Part shown: piece by piece, positions 1 through 8,875 of the stretch
How the letters are laid out: every line of letters begins with the position of its first letter
Numbering within the stretch: the stretch's first letter is position 1
DNA from: Parasedimentitalea psychrophila
GTDB lineage: Bacteria > Pseudomonadota > Alphaproteobacteria > Rhodobacterales > Rhodobacteraceae
Assembly: GCF_030285785.1 (NCBI RefSeq)
Contig: NZ_CP127247.1
Location: forward strand, 2,069,501 to 2,133,500
Reading direction: 5' to 3'
Length of the DNA stretch: 64,000 nt
The notes under the pieces: generated by a model
Databases searched by the model: none
What the model was told of the DNA's origin: nothing
What the model saw: the letters and a program-made list of their open reading frames with translations, nothing else
Translations under genes and position numbers: made by a program

Positions 1-33
1 AAAGACACCACCTTTAACGGCAAGGAAAACTAA
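1..33 (+). CDS. ccoG: C-terminal end of CcoG/FixG-type ferredoxin-like protein (partial)
   Basis: An open frame enters from the left edge and ends with TAA at 31-33, leaving only ten residues, too few to identify alone. The call rests on context: ccoH starts 3 bases later, followed by ccoI and ccoS, and in the standard ccoGHIS (fixGHIS, rdxBHIS) order the gene before ccoH encodes a membrane iron-sulfur protein needed for cbb3 oxidase assembly. Inference from synteny only. Confidence 0.5.
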   Translation, partial: KDTTFNGKEN

Positions 34-36
34 ACG

Positions 37-507
37 ATGACATCGGAAAAGCCGCAGCGGGAATTCACCGGACGTCACGCCTTGATGGTGTTTGGCGGTG
101 CCTTTGCTGTGATCATCGGGGTCAATATCACCCTGGCGGTGAATGCGGTCAAAACCTTCCCCGGGCTTGAGGTGAAAAACTCATATGTGGCCAGTCAAGA
201 GTTTGACCAGCGCCGCAGCGCGCAGGTGGCCCTTGGCTGGTCGGTCTACGCTTCGGCCAGCAAAGATCAGGTCAAGCTTGAGATTTCTGATGCCGACGGC
301 AATCCGGTTGAGGTGGTCAAGTTGACGGCCACACTGGGCCGGGCCACCCACGTCAGGGAAGATCAAACCCCCGATTTTAAATTCAACGGCAAGGCCTATG
401 TCGCTCCGGCGCAACTGGGATCCGGCAACTGGAATATTCGCATGGTGGCGCGGGCCAGAAACGGCGCCGAGTTTAGCCAGCGGGTCATTTTACATGTGAA
501 AGGCTGA
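37..507 (+). CDS. ccoH: FixH/CcoH family protein, cbb3 oxidase maturation
   Basis: A 156-residue protein with one N-terminal membrane segment (about residues 17-37) and a periplasmic domain, the FixH/CcoH layout. The family acts in assembly of the cbb3-type cytochrome c oxidase, the high-affinity terminal oxidase used at low oxygen. It sits between the end of ccoG and the copper ATPase ccoI, with 3- and 6-base gaps, so the genes are surely cotranscribed. Length and position agree with the family. The molecular role of CcoH is still only loosely defined in the literature. Confidence 0.88.
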   Translation: MTSEKPQREFTGRHALMVFGGAFAVIIGVNITLAVNAVKTFPGLEVKNSYVASQEFDQRRSAQVALGWSVYASASKDQVKLEISDADGNPVEVVKLTATLGRATHVREDQTPDFKFNGKAYVAPAQLGSGNWNIRMVARARNGAEFSQRVILHVKG

Positions 508-513
508 CCCCGA

Positions 514-2691
514 ATGACCGCTCAGCTCACCCCATCCCTGGCCGCCTGTCCCGGCTGTCTGGTTGTGCCGCGGGATGCGGTTGACGAGACCCCTGAGGCG
601 GCGCGTCTGGCGCTATCGCTGCCGGGCATCCACTGTCAGGCCTGTATCTCGACGGTGGAAGCTGGGCTGAATGCTGTCCCCGGGGTGATCTCGGCGCGGG
701 TGAACCTGACCCTGAAACGGGCGCTGATCGAGGCCGACCCGGATATCCATGCCCGCGATCTGATCCCGGTGCTGACCGGTTTGGGCTTTGAGGCACATGA
801 ACTGGATCCGGGGGTGCTGGCCGCAACCCAGAGCGACAAGGCGGGGCGCGATCTGCTGATGCGTCTTGCGGTGGCTGGCTTTGCCTCGATGAACGTGATG
901 CTGCTGTCGGTTTCGGTCTGGGCCGGGGCCTCGGATGCGACGCGGGACATGTTCCACTGGATCTCGGCGGCGATCGCCCTGCCGGCGATTGGCTTTTCCG
1001 CGCAGCCGTTTTTCAAACATGCCTGGACTGCACTGCGGGTGCGGCGGCTGAATATGGATGTGCCGATTGTGCTGGCGCTGGTGCTGGCACTGGTCACGTC
1101 GCTGTGGGAGACCTCGCTGTCTGGCGAGCACGCCTATTTTGACGCGGCGTTGACGCTGACCTTTTTTCTGCTGGCCGGGCGGTATCTGGACTATCGCACC
1201 CGTGCAGTGGCGCGATCTGCGGCCGAGGAACTGGCAGCACTGGAGGTGCCCCGTGCCATCTTGCTGCGCGACGGGGTCGAGAGCGAAGTGGCGGTTGGCA
1301 CTTTGTCCATTGGCGATCTGATTCTGGTGCGCCCCGGTGGCCGGATGCCGGTGGACGGCGAGGTGGTGTCGGGTCAGTCCGAGCTTGACCGCTCACTGCT
1401 GACCGGCGAGACGCTGCCGGTGTTTGCCGGGCCGGGCACCGTGATATCCGCCGGAGAGGTCAATCTGACCGGGCCGCTGACCATCCGGGCCACTGCGGTG
1501 GGCAAAGACACCTCGCTGCACCGGATGGGTGATCTGGTGGCCATCGCCGAGTCGGGCCGCTCACGCTATACCTCGCTGGCTGACAATGCCGCCAAACTAT
1601 ATGCGCCCGGAGTACATATCCTGTCGGCGCTCAGCTTTGTGGGGTGGTATTTATACACCTGGGATCTGCGCACGGCGCTGAATATCGCCGCTGCGGTGCT
1701 GATCATCACCTGCCCCTGCGCCTTGGGGCTGGCGGTGCCGGCGGTGACCACAGCGGCCTCGGGGCGGTTGTTCCGCAGGGGTATGCTGATCAAGGATGCC
1801 ACCGCCCTGGAGCGGTTGGCGCAAGTCGATACCGTGGTTTTTGACAAGACCGGAACCCTGACCGCCGGCACCCCGCAACTGACCAATCTGGGCGATGTCC
1901 CACGGGCAGATTTAGAGCTTGCGCTGGCCCTGGCCGAGGCCTCGGCGCATCCGTTATCGCGCAGTCTGGCGCAGGCGGCCCGAGAGGCCGGGATATCTCC
2001 GGTCGAGATCACGGATATTCGCGAGGTGCCGGGGTTTGGCACGCAAGCGCGGTATCGGGGGGCGCGGGTGCGGCTGGGCCGTCCGGCCTGGGTCGGGGCG
2101 ACGCCAAGTGCTATCACCACGGCCTGGCTGGACCGTGGCGATGGCGCGCCGCGCGGGTTCCATTTCACAGATTCGCTGCGCCCCGGTGCCGCTGAGGCGG
2201 TGCAGGCGCTGCTGGATGCAGGCAAGCAGGTGCTGCTGCTTTCGGGAGATACCGGCGGCGCGGTTGAGGCGGTGGCCAGCCGGTTGGGCATCACTGACTG
2301 GGTGGCCGAGGCTCTGCCCGACGATAAGGTTGAAAAGATCAACAGCCTGACCGATCAGGGTCACAGGGTGCTGATGGTTGGCGACGGGCTGAATGATACC
2401 GCGGCATTGACGGCTGCGCATGTCTCGATCTCGCCGGCCTCGGCGCTGGACGCGGCGCGAGTGGCCTCGGACATTGTGCTGCTGGGGCAGGATCTGACAC
2501 CCATTGCCGAGGCCTGTGAGGTTGCTAGGCGCGCCACCAAACGCATCCGCGAGAATTTTCAGCTCGCCACGCTGTATAATGTGATTGCAGTGCCGCTGGC
2601 GGTGGCCGGCCTGGCGACCCCGCTGATTGCCGCCTTGGCGATGTCCACCTCGTCGATTACAGTGTCTCTCAATGCACTGCGGCTGAGGTAA
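514..2691 (+). CDS. ccoI: Copper-translocating P1B-type ATPase CcoI/FixI
   Basis: A 725-residue P-type ATPase that supplies copper to the cbb3 oxidase. Visible motifs: an N-terminal CPGC (12-15), a heavy-metal-associated domain with CQAC (41-44), the intramembrane metal motif CPC (400-402), the phosphorylation motif DKTGT starting at D444, the HP motif of P1B pumps (EASAHPLS) and the GDGLNDT hinge near the C-terminus. About eight hydrophobic segments fit the P1B topology. It belongs to the slow, oxidase-maturation CopA2-like branch by context (ccoGHIS). The extra CPGC ahead of the HMA domain is typical of FixI-type proteins. Confidence 0.95.
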   Translation: MTAQLTPSLAACPGCLVVPRDAVDETPEAARLALSLPGIHCQACISTVEAGLNAVPGVISARVNLTLKRALIEADPDIHARDLIPVLTGLGFEAHELDPGVLAATQSDKAGRDLLMRLAVAGFASMNVMLLSVSVWAGASDATRDMFHWISAAIALPAIGFSAQPFFKHAWTALRVRRLNMDVPIVLALVLALVTSLWETSLSGEHAYFDAALTLTFFLLAGRYLDYRTRAVARSAAEELAALEVPRAILLRDGVESEVAVGTLSIGDLILVRPGGRMPVDGEVVSGQSELDRSLLTGETLPVFAGPGTVISAGEVNLTGPLTIRATAVGKDTSLHRMGDLVAIAESGRSRYTSLADNAAKLYAPGVHILSALSFVGWYLYTWDLRTALNIAAAVLIITCPCALGLAVPAVTTAASGRLFRRGMLIKDATALERLAQVDTVVFDKTGTLTAGTPQLTNLGDVPRADLELALALAEASAHPLSRSLAQAAREAGISPVEITDIREVPGFGTQARYRGARVRLGRPAWVGATPSAITTAWLDRGDGAPRGFHFTDSLRPGAAEAVQALLDAGKQVLLLSGDTGGAVEAVASRLGITDWVAEALPDDKVEKINSLTDQGHRVLMVGDGLNDTAALTAAHVSISPASALDAARVASDIVLLGQDLTPIAEACEVARRATKRIRENFQLATLYNVIAVPLAVAGLATPLIAALAMSTSSITVSLNALRLR

Positions 2692-2694
2692 AGA

Positions 2695-2853
2695 ATGCAA
2701 GTCCTGACGTTTCTTATTCCGATCTCTCTGCTCCTCGGCGGGCTGGGGTTGGCTGGGTTCCTGTATACGGTGCGCAGCAATCAGTACGATGATCCCGAAG
2801 GGGATTCCCGTCGGATCCTTAACGACGAGTGGGATGATTACCCCAAACCCTGA
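2695..2853 (+). CDS. ccoS: CcoS/FixS small membrane protein of cbb3 oxidase maturation
   Basis: A 52-residue reading frame starting 3 bases after the ccoI stop. It has a single N-terminal membrane helix (residues about 4-25) followed by a short acidic tail rich in Asp and Trp. Size, topology and the Q-Y-D-D-P segment just after the helix match CcoS, the last gene of ccoGHIS, which is needed for cofactor insertion into cbb3 oxidase. Its last 16 bases overlap the 3' end of the convergent transposase gene on the other strand. Confidence 0.9.
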   Translation: MQVLTFLIPISLLLGGLGLAGFLYTVRSNQYDDPEGDSRRILNDEWDDYPKP

Positions 2854-3356
2854 GCGTCATTGAATCCGGGGTGGTGCGTGCCAGCACGCACCCTACATCG
2901 GTCGAGACAGAATGATGAGAATGGCCAGTCGGTGCTGGTCTCAACGAGCCCCAAGTGCATGGGGGCGTCCCGGCAATACTGTAGGTGCTGCCGATAATCC
3001 TGATCGTCACGGAAATGGTGCTCCCAGAATCGGCGCTGCCAGATGCCACGTTCTTGTCGTGCCAGCTGACTGGCCCGGGTGATCCTGGGGGGCAGGCTGC
3101 GCGAAAACCGGGTCTTGATCTGTCGCCAGCGGGTGGAGAAATCACAGTCGCCGTCGGGCAGGGTCCAGATGCAGCGCATGTGGTCCGGGAGCACGACCCA
3201 GGCATCCACGTGGAATGGGCGGGCGCGGCGGGTCAGGCCAACTGCGGACCGCAGGGCGTCAATCTCGGTGATCAGCAGGGACGAGCCGCGCCTGGCCAGG
3301 CAGACGGTGAAATAGATTGTGGCGCCGGGAGCGCGAGGGCGCAGATACTGAGGCAT
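2838..3356 (-). CDS. REP-associated tyrosine transposase (RAYT, IS200/IS605-like Y1 family)
   Basis: A 172-residue protein of the Y1_Tnp/RAYT type. The N-terminus (residues 12-18, IYFTVCL) and the segment VVLPDHMRCIWTLP (about 54-67) fit the family, which normally has an HxH metal motif there (MPDHVH); here the second His is replaced by Arg. The block WQRRFWEHHFRDDQDYRQHL and the putative catalytic Tyr in the helix after it are present. RAYTs are single-copy domesticated transposases thought to move REP palindromes. The gene is flanked by two REP copies in opposite orientation (2873-2896, inside its 3' end, and 3401-3424, 45 bases before its start). Its end overlaps ccoS. Confidence 0.88.
   Translation of the reverse strand: MPQYLRPRAPGATIYFTVCLARRGSSLLITEIDALRSAVGLTRRARPFHVDAWVVLPDHMRCIWTLPDGDCDFSTRWRQIKTRFSRSLPPRITRASQLARQERGIWQRRFWEHHFRDDQDYRQHLQYCRDAPMHLGLVETSTDWPFSSFCLDRCRVRAGTHHPGFNDAQGLG
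2873..2896 (-). repeat. REP palindrome copy 1 (GTAG-type)
   Basis: Nine-base arms GGTGCGTGC / GCACGCACC around a 2-base loop, followed by CTAC, which read on the minus strand is the GTAG foot typical of RAYT-linked REPs. It lies within the last codons of the RAYT gene, in opposite orientation to copy 2 on the other side of the gene. Confidence 0.9.
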
Positions 3357-3400
3357 ACCACTCAGTATCTGCGTTTATGGTTAACAAGCTCTGAAGCCAT

Positions 3401-3424
3401 GTAGGGTGCGTGCTGGCACGCACC
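3401..3424 (+). repeat. REP palindrome copy 2 (GTAG-type)
   Basis: GTAG followed by the arms GGTGCGTGC and GCACGCACC around a 2-base loop (TG). It sits just upstream of the RAYT start and mirrors copy 1. Further copies occur at 28271, 28387 and 47051. Confidence 0.9.
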
Positions 3425-3466
3425 GTCCGGGACCGGGGTCGGGGTCGAGGTGGTCGGGCGGCGCGG

Positions 3467-5020
3467 TCAGGATGGCCCGATTTTGGTGCAGGTGGCATTG
3501 CGTGCATTCAGGCGGCGGCAGGCCAGATCAGCCCCTTCCTGTGTCATGCCAAGGAAATTGGCCTCAAATCCACGGCTGGATTGCCCCACTTTGCGCAGCG
3601 AGCCATCCAAAGTCGACATCTCTGCCAGTGCCGTCCGCAGGAGCATTCTTTCGGCCTTGTACCGGGTGTTGAAGCGCCCGACGTTGATGCCCCAATGGCG
3701 GCCTCCTGAGGTGGACAGGCGGGTCACAACAACCGGTTCGGCGACAACGACCCCGGCCATTCTGAGGTTGGCAGGACGGGCGACAGGGCGCAGTCCGGAA
3801 TAAACGGCAGGTCTTGGGGCTATGCTCTCCACTGCGCTGGCAATCTGTATCGCAGTGTCGCTGGCCCGAGGGGATGTTGCCATGGCCACGGCGGTTACAG
3901 GCGGTTGTTCGATCTCGGCCAGTGCGGCCTGAATACCGGTCCGGAGAAGGTTCTGATCGCTCAAAGGTATCCCGGTCGGGCCTGCCACAGGAGCGGCCTC
4001 GGCTTCGGCCAGCCGCAAAATGTCTACAGTGCTGTCGGCGGCGGGACGGGCCTTGGGGCGCAGGCTGCTGGTGACCAGGCCGTTGAGCCTTACTGTTCTA
4101 CCCGCGCCATCGGCATTTGCCACAATCGGTGCTTCGATATTGCCGACATATTGCGGCAGTGCCGGGCGGCGCAGCCTGGCCTGTGACGGCGCCTGGCGAA
4201 ACCCGAGGTCCAGCAGCTCGGCTACCTTGGCATTCCGAGAGGCGCTGGATTTGCCGCCAAATACCGTGGCGATGATGCGCTCGTTGCCGCGCTTGGCAGA
4301 GGCTACAAGATTGAAACCGGCTGCGTTGGTATATCCTGTCTTGATGCCATCTGCACCGCGATAGGCGGCCAATAGGCGCCGGTTGGTGTTGTTGACCCGC
4401 TTGACCCCGGCATCCGTCGAGGTCCGCGAGAACAAGTTATAATACTCGGGGTAATCATATAGCATATGGCGCCCCAGCAGGGTCATATCCCGTGCCGTTG
4501 ACAGATGCCCGGACTGGGTCAGCCCATGGGCATTTCGGAAGGTGGTGCGGGTCATGCCCAGGGATTTTGCGGTGCGGGTCATGCGGCGCGCAAACGCGGC
4601 CTCGGACCCCGAGATGGCCTCTCCCAGTGCGGTGGCTGCGTCATTGGCGGATTTCACCGCTGCAGCGCGGATCAGATATCGCAGCGCGATTTTCTGCCCG
4701 GTTCTGAGGCCCAGCTTTGAGGGCGGCTCAGCGGTGGCATTGCGGCTAATCTTGATCTTGGTGTCCAGTGAAATCTCGCCGTTCCGCACCGCCTCAAAGA
4801 CGATGTACAGCGTCATCATTTTGGTCAGTGAGGCCGGATGCAGCCGGGTGTCGGCGTTGCGGGAGTGAAGAACCTTACCGGTGCGGGCATCCATCACCAT
4901 CGCCGCGTAAGGCGCGGCATTGGCGGCCAAAGGCATCACAATGCCCAGCCAGAATGCTGTTAGAATACCCAAACCCAAACGGGTCGGACGGATGCACCGA
5001 ACCTGCGCGATATTTGCCAT
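3467..5020 (-). CDS. D-alanyl-D-alanine carboxypeptidase with C-terminal SPOR domain (penicillin-binding protein 5/6 type)
   Basis: A 517-residue exported S11 peptidase that trims the terminal D-Ala from peptidoglycan side chains. A signal peptide ends near residue 36 (ANA/AP). The three penicillin-binding motifs are intact: SLTK (64-67), SAN (124-126) and KTG (227-229). A long Pro/Ala-rich linker (about 285-435) leads to a SPOR-like domain at the C-terminus (about 440-515) that would bind denuded septal glycan and place the enzyme at the division site. DacA/DacC of enterobacteria lack the SPOR domain, whereas this fusion is common in Rhodobacterales. Single gene, with REP copy 2 downstream. 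Confidence 0.93.
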   Translation of the reverse strand: MANIAQVRCIRPTRLGLGILTAFWLGIVMPLAANAAPYAAMVMDARTGKVLHSRNADTRLHPASLTKMMTLYIVFEAVRNGEISLDTKIKISRNATAEPPSKLGLRTGQKIALRYLIRAAAVKSANDAATALGEAISGSEAAFARRMTRTAKSLGMTRTTFRNAHGLTQSGHLSTARDMTLLGRHMLYDYPEYYNLFSRTSTDAGVKRVNNTNRRLLAAYRGADGIKTGYTNAAGFNLVASAKRGNERIIATVFGGKSSASRNAKVAELLDLGFRQAPSQARLRRPALPQYVGNIEAPIVANADGAGRTVRLNGLVTSSLRPKARPAADSTVDILRLAEAEAAPVAGPTGIPLSDQNLLRTGIQAALAEIEQPPVTAVAMATSPRASDTAIQIASAVESIAPRPAVYSGLRPVARPANLRMAGVVVAEPVVVTRLSTSGGRHWGINVGRFNTRYKAERMLLRTALAEMSTLDGSLRKVGQSSRGFEANFLGMTQEGADLACRRLNARNATCTKIGPS

Positions 5021-5646
5021 GTCTGCCTCATGCCGCCGGTTTTCCGGCTGACTTTTTACCTAACCGGAAGTTAACACATGCGGGCTTTGGAAAAAACAAC
5101 AGCTTTGGCGTGGTGTTAAAAGCATCCAGCGCAGCGGTCGACATGCGGTGGGTCTACGCGCGGCCGCACACTAGATGAGGTGTTCGTTAAGAGAGTGTTA
5201 CCATGAATATAGGCATTTTTTTATTCAACTGGTGCCTTCGTGCCACAACAGCCGGGCCGACGTCGTGTTGGTATTCGTGGCCCGAGGTCCGGCTGCGGGG
5301 AATTGTGGGGCATATGGGGGGCCCATCCCCCGCCACACTCATCGGCGCTACCACCGAGCGGAGCGAATTTCCAACCATCATCCTGCGCGCGCCCCCGCCA
5401 GCTTGAATCAACGGGTGTGTGATCCCCTCAGCCGGATCAACAGGCGCGTGGTCCCTCCGCAATTCGGTGAATTTTTGTTGCGCAATCCGAAAGAAACGCG
5501 GGTGGTGCCAGAGCCAATCATCCGCATCAAAACCGGTGGTGGTGAAAACGGGTGCCATTGTATTGCTCGCTTTCTCTTTTCCTCGCCGACATAGAGGCTA
5601 TATAAGCGGGGACGAACTCTTAGGCCTGACCCGGATAAAACCTCAA
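5021..5646. other. Gap between the carboxypeptidase and clpS, with one doubtful minus-strand ORF
   Basis: 626 bases with both genes pointing outward. It should hold both promoters, but no sigma70-like pair convincing enough to list was found. Open frames occur on both strands. Only the minus-strand frame at 5187-5558 has a protein-like first half (listed separately). Confidence 0.5.
5187..5558 (-). CDS. Possible small hypothetical protein divergent to clpS
   Basis: A 123-residue frame on the minus strand. Its first 55 residues (many Trp, Phe, His, Asp, e.g. [14 protein letters not shown]) look like real protein sequence; the second half is Gly/Arg/Pro-rich and less convincing. No strong ribosome binding site precedes the ATG. 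No family recognised. It may be a real Rhodobacterales orphan with a frameshifted tail, or chance coding. Confidence 0.25.
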   Translation of the reverse strand: MAPVFTTTGFDADDWLWHHPRFFRIAQQKFTELRRDHAPVDPAEGITHPLIQAGGGARRMMVGNSLRSVVAPMSVAGDGPPICPTIPRSRTSGHEYQHDVGPAVVARRHQLNKKMPIFMVTLS

Positions 5647-5988
5647 ATGACCTTGCTGCCCCATATCATGTCGGACCAGTCAGATGACTCTACGGATACC
5701 GGAGTCATCACCAAGACGAAGCCGAAGACCCAGCGCCCTCCACGATATAAGGTGTTGCTGCTGAACGACGACTATACGCCGATGGAATTTGTGGTGATGG
5801 TGCTGGAGCGGTTTTTTGGCATGACCCATGCCGAATCGTTTGAGATCATGCTGGTGGTCCATAAAAAAGGTCTGGCGGTGGTTGGTGTTTTCAGCCATGA
5901 AATCGCCGAAACCAAAGTTGGCCAGGTGATGGATTTTGCCCGCCGACAGCAGCACCCGCTGCAATGTACCATGGAAAAAGAAGAATAA
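5647..5988 (+). CDS. clpS: ATP-dependent Clp protease adaptor ClpS
   Basis: The N-end-rule adaptor that binds destabilising N-terminal residues and delivers substrates to ClpAP. The 113-residue product has the family core: [21 protein letters not shown], the NDDYTPM pocket, then HxxG-type [12 protein letters not shown] and a C-terminal EIAETKV region. A longer in-frame extension upstream exists, but homologs are about 105-115 residues, so ATG 5647 (with GGA upstream) is preferred; ATG 5668 is an alternative giving 106 residues. The next gene starts 12 bases downstream, so cotranscription is likely. Confidence 0.93.
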   Translation: MTLLPHIMSDQSDDSTDTGVITKTKPKTQRPPRYKVLLLNDDYTPMEFVVMVLERFFGMTHAESFEIMLVVHKKGLAVVGVFSHEIAETKVGQVMDFARRQQHPLQCTMEKEE

Positions 5989-6000
5989 GGGGCTCTGCGC

Positions 6001-6996
6001 ATGTCCATCCGTCTATCTCTGGCGCTCGCGTCAGGTGGCTTTGTTGTGCCCGCAACGGGCAAGATCGCCGTTTTCCTGCCTCGGGAGGAGCACGACCTGT
6101 CAGCGCTGCCACGCGACCAGGTGTTGGTGGTGCAGCCGATGCGCGCCGATCATGATGTCTTTGCCGATCGTGGTTATGACTGTGTGGCGGCGCTGGAGCC
6201 GGGCACCGAGATCGCCGCTGCCGTGGTTTTCCTGCCCCGTGCCAAAGCCTTGGCGCGGCATCTGGTGGCCCAGGCCGTCGCCGCCAGCAGCGGCCCGGTG
6301 CTGATTGACGGGGCCAAAACGGATGGCATCGATTCGCTCTACAAGGCGGTCCGAAAGCTGACAGAGCCGTCACCCGCGATCTCCAAGGCGCATGGTAAAA
6401 CCTTCTGGGTTGACGCTGACGGGCAGGTTTTTGCCGATTGGCTGGCTGAAGATTTCACTCTGGTCGATGGTTTTTCCACCGCACCGGGGGTGTTCTCGGC
6501 AGATGGCATCGACCCGGCCTCGCGTCTGCTGGCAGAGTCGTTGCCGAGCAAGCTGGGCCGCAACCTGGTGGATCTGGGCGCCGGTTGGGGCTATCTTTCG
6601 GCGCAATTGCTGCCGCGTGACACCGTCATCGAAAACCTGCACCTGGTTGAGGCCGATCACAGCGCAATGGCCTGTGCCAAGCGGAATGTGACTGACCCGC
6701 GGGCGCAGTTTCATTGGGCAGACGCGCGGGGGTGGAAGCCGCCAAAGCTGCAGGATGGGGTCATTATGAACCCGCCGTTTCACGCGGGCCGCAAGGCCGA
6801 GCCCTCGCTGGGGCAGGCCTTTATCGCCACAGCTGCGCGGGTGCTGACGCCCTCGGGGAGCCTGTGGATGGTGGCGAACCGGCATTTGCCCTACGAGACG
6901 ACCCTGGCTGAATTGTTTGTGCAGGTGACGGAAATCGCCGGTGATAAGCGGTTCAAAGTGTTGCATGCCCACCGCCCAAAACGCTTGCGCCGCTAG
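6001..6996 (+). CDS. RsmC-like class I SAM-dependent rRNA (guanine-N2) methyltransferase
   Basis: A 331-residue protein with the two-domain RsmC/RlmG layout: an N-terminal degenerate methyltransferase-like half and a C-terminal catalytic half. SAM motif I reads LVDLGAGWGYLS (about 189-200). The catalytic motif IV is NPPF starting at N257, the signature of N2-guanine or N6-adenine RNA methyltransferases. RsmC modifies G1207 of 16S rRNA in E. coli, and the same target is inferred here. It lies 12 bases after clpS. Confidence 0.82.
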   Translation: MSIRLSLALASGGFVVPATGKIAVFLPREEHDLSALPRDQVLVVQPMRADHDVFADRGYDCVAALEPGTEIAAAVVFLPRAKALARHLVAQAVAASSGPVLIDGAKTDGIDSLYKAVRKLTEPSPAISKAHGKTFWVDADGQVFADWLAEDFTLVDGFSTAPGVFSADGIDPASRLLAESLPSKLGRNLVDLGAGWGYLSAQLLPRDTVIENLHLVEADHSAMACAKRNVTDPRAQFHWADARGWKPPKLQDGVIMNPPFHAGRKAEPSLGQAFIATAARVLTPSGSLWMVANRHLPYETTLAELFVQVTEIAGDKRFKVLHAHRPKRLRR

Positions 6997-7076
6997 CCGG
7001 GTTAACGGTTGCGGTTCCCAAGCAGGCAAATGCGGTTTACCCTGACCTCTGCATTATCCCGACGGAGCCCCATAAG

Positions 7077-7880
7077 ATGTCCTTTTCCATTTCCGGCAAG
7101 ACTGCCATTGTGACCGGTGCAGCCAATGGTATTGGTCTGGCGATCGGCAAGCAGTTTGTCGCGGCCGGTGCAAATGTGATGTTTGCGGATGTAGACGAGG
7201 CTGGGCTGATCCGCGAGTTGGGCGATCAGCCCGAGGATAGCAGTAAGCGTTATTTTGCGGGCGACCTGCGCGAGCGCCTGACCATTGCAAACCTGCTGTC
7301 CGCCACCATCGATGCGTTCGACCAGGTCGATATTCTGGTCAATGGCGCGCGCCAGGTGCTGACCAGTGACCCGCTCGACCCCGAAGACGAGTCGACCTAT
7401 AAATTGCTGACCCAGAATTTGCTGCCAACGCTGCGCCTGTCGCAGCAGGTGGCGAAGCGGATGATGAAGCAGGGCGAGACCCGTGAGGGCAATGGGCCGC
7501 AGGGGTCGATCATCAACCTGTCGTCGATTGCCGCGCGCCGCACGCATCCCGAATTATTGGCCTATTCGGTCTCATCGGCAGCGATGGATCAGATGACACG
7601 ATCGCTGTCGGTGGCCCTGGCGCCGCATCGCATTCGGGTCAACAGCATTGCCTTTGGCTCGGTGATGAGCGCCTCGCTGAAGGCGGTGTTGAAAGATAAC
7701 CGTGCCCTTCGCGAAGACATTGAAGAACATACGCCTCTGGGCCGCATTGCCTCGCCCACGGAACTGACCGAGACGGCGCAGTTTCTGGCCTCTGAGGCCT
7801 CAAGCTTTATGACCGGGCAGGTGGTGACACTGGATGGCGGCCGCACGCTGCTGGATCCGGTGACTGCTCCGGTTCACTAG
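7077..7880 (+). CDS. SDR-family oxidoreductase with altered active site (YxxxS)
   Basis: A 267-residue classical short-chain dehydrogenase/reductase. The N-terminal Rossmann motif TGAANGIG (residues 13-20), the LVNGA segment (normally NNAG), the Ser in INLSS and the C-terminal DGG are present. The catalytic YxxxK is YSVSS, so the lysine that lowers the Tyr pKa and binds the cofactor ribose is a serine. It is otherwise well formed, without frameshifts, and lies 39 bases upstream of hemF. It may be a non-catalytic or repurposed SDR. The substrate is unknown. Confidence 0.85.
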   Translation: MSFSISGKTAIVTGAANGIGLAIGKQFVAAGANVMFADVDEAGLIRELGDQPEDSSKRYFAGDLRERLTIANLLSATIDAFDQVDILVNGARQVLTSDPLDPEDESTYKLLTQNLLPTLRLSQQVAKRMMKQGETREGNGPQGSIINLSSIAARRTHPELLAYSVSSAAMDQMTRSLSVALAPHRIRVNSIAFGSVMSASLKAVLKDNRALREDIEEHTPLGRIASPTELTETAQFLASEASSFMTGQVVTLDGGRTLLDPVTAPVH

Positions 7881-7919
7881 AAAACCCGTTCCTCTCCTTT
7901 AACAATGGAAGTCACCAAT

Positions 7920-8813
7920 ATGAGTGCCGAAATGAAAGCTGAAAAAGCCGAGGCTGCTGCATGGTTTCGCACCCTGCGTGATCAGATTGTTGCAAAGTTT
8001 GAGGCGCTGGAAGACAGCCATGACACCGGCCCCCTGTCCGATCAGGCGCCGGGCCGGTTTGAAGTCTCGGAGACCAAGCGGGCGGCAGAGGATGACGCCG
8101 ATGCCGGCGGCGGGTTGATGAGCGTGATGCGCGGTGGCCGGGTCTTTGAGAAGGTCGGCGTCAATGTCTCTGAGGTTTACGGCACTTTGGGTGAGCGGGC
8201 GCAGAATGCCATGGCGGATCGCAAGGGCATTCCGGGGATGAAGGACGACCCGCGGTTTTGGGCCTCGGGGATTTCGCTGGTGGCGCATATGCAAAACCCG
8301 CATGTGCCTGCGGTGCATATGAACACCCGGATGTTCTGGACACCGCATACATGGTGGTTTGGCGGTGGCTCTGACCTGAACCCCTGCATCGAATATGACG
8401 AAGACACCGCGCATTTCCATGCCCAGCAAAAGAAGCACCTGAAGCCCCACGGCGGGCTGCTGCACCCAAAGCTAAAGGCCTGGGCGGACGAGTATTTCTA
8501 CATCCCGCACCGCAATCGCGCCCGCGGTGTCGGTGGCATCTTTATGGATGATCGCAACAGCGGTGACTGGGAGCGGGATTTTGCTCTGACTCAGGATATC
8601 GGCCGTGCCTTCCTGCCCGCCTTTGTGCCGCTGGTGGAAAAACGCCGGGTGCAGGACTGGTCCGAGGCCGACAAAGAGGCTCAGTTGATCCATCGCGGGC
8701 TCTATGCTGAATACAATCTGGTCTATGACCGGGGCACCAAATTTGGTCTGGAAACCGGCCATGATGCCAATGCGGTTCTGATGAGCCTGCCGCCAATGGC
8801 CAAATGGATATAG
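7920..8813 (+). CDS. hemF: Oxygen-dependent coproporphyrinogen III oxidase
   Basis: Catalyses oxidative decarboxylation of coproporphyrinogen III to protoporphyrinogen IX in heme synthesis. The 297-residue product carries HemF signatures: GGGLMSVMRGGRVFEKVGVN near residue 60, MNTRMFWTPHTWWFGGGSDLNP and the C-terminal YNLVYDRGTKFGLETGHDANAVLMSLPP (read in parts). An ATG 15 bases earlier exists, but GGAAG at 7907-7911 is well spaced for the ATG at 7920. It clusters loosely with hemC and hemE. Confidence 0.95.
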   Translation: MSAEMKAEKAEAAAWFRTLRDQIVAKFEALEDSHDTGPLSDQAPGRFEVSETKRAAEDDADAGGGLMSVMRGGRVFEKVGVNVSEVYGTLGERAQNAMADRKGIPGMKDDPRFWASGISLVAHMQNPHVPAVHMNTRMFWTPHTWWFGGGSDLNPCIEYDEDTAHFHAQQKKHLKPHGGLLHPKLKAWADEYFYIPHRNRARGVGGIFMDDRNSGDWERDFALTQDIGRAFLPAFVPLVEKRRVQDWSEADKEAQLIHRGLYAEYNLVYDRGTKFGLETGHDANAVLMSLPPMAKWI

Positions 8814-8875
8814 GCCGTCACCCAGCGATTTAGGGAGACGGTGCTTTTCGGAGACGGTGATTTAGCGAGGTGGCG

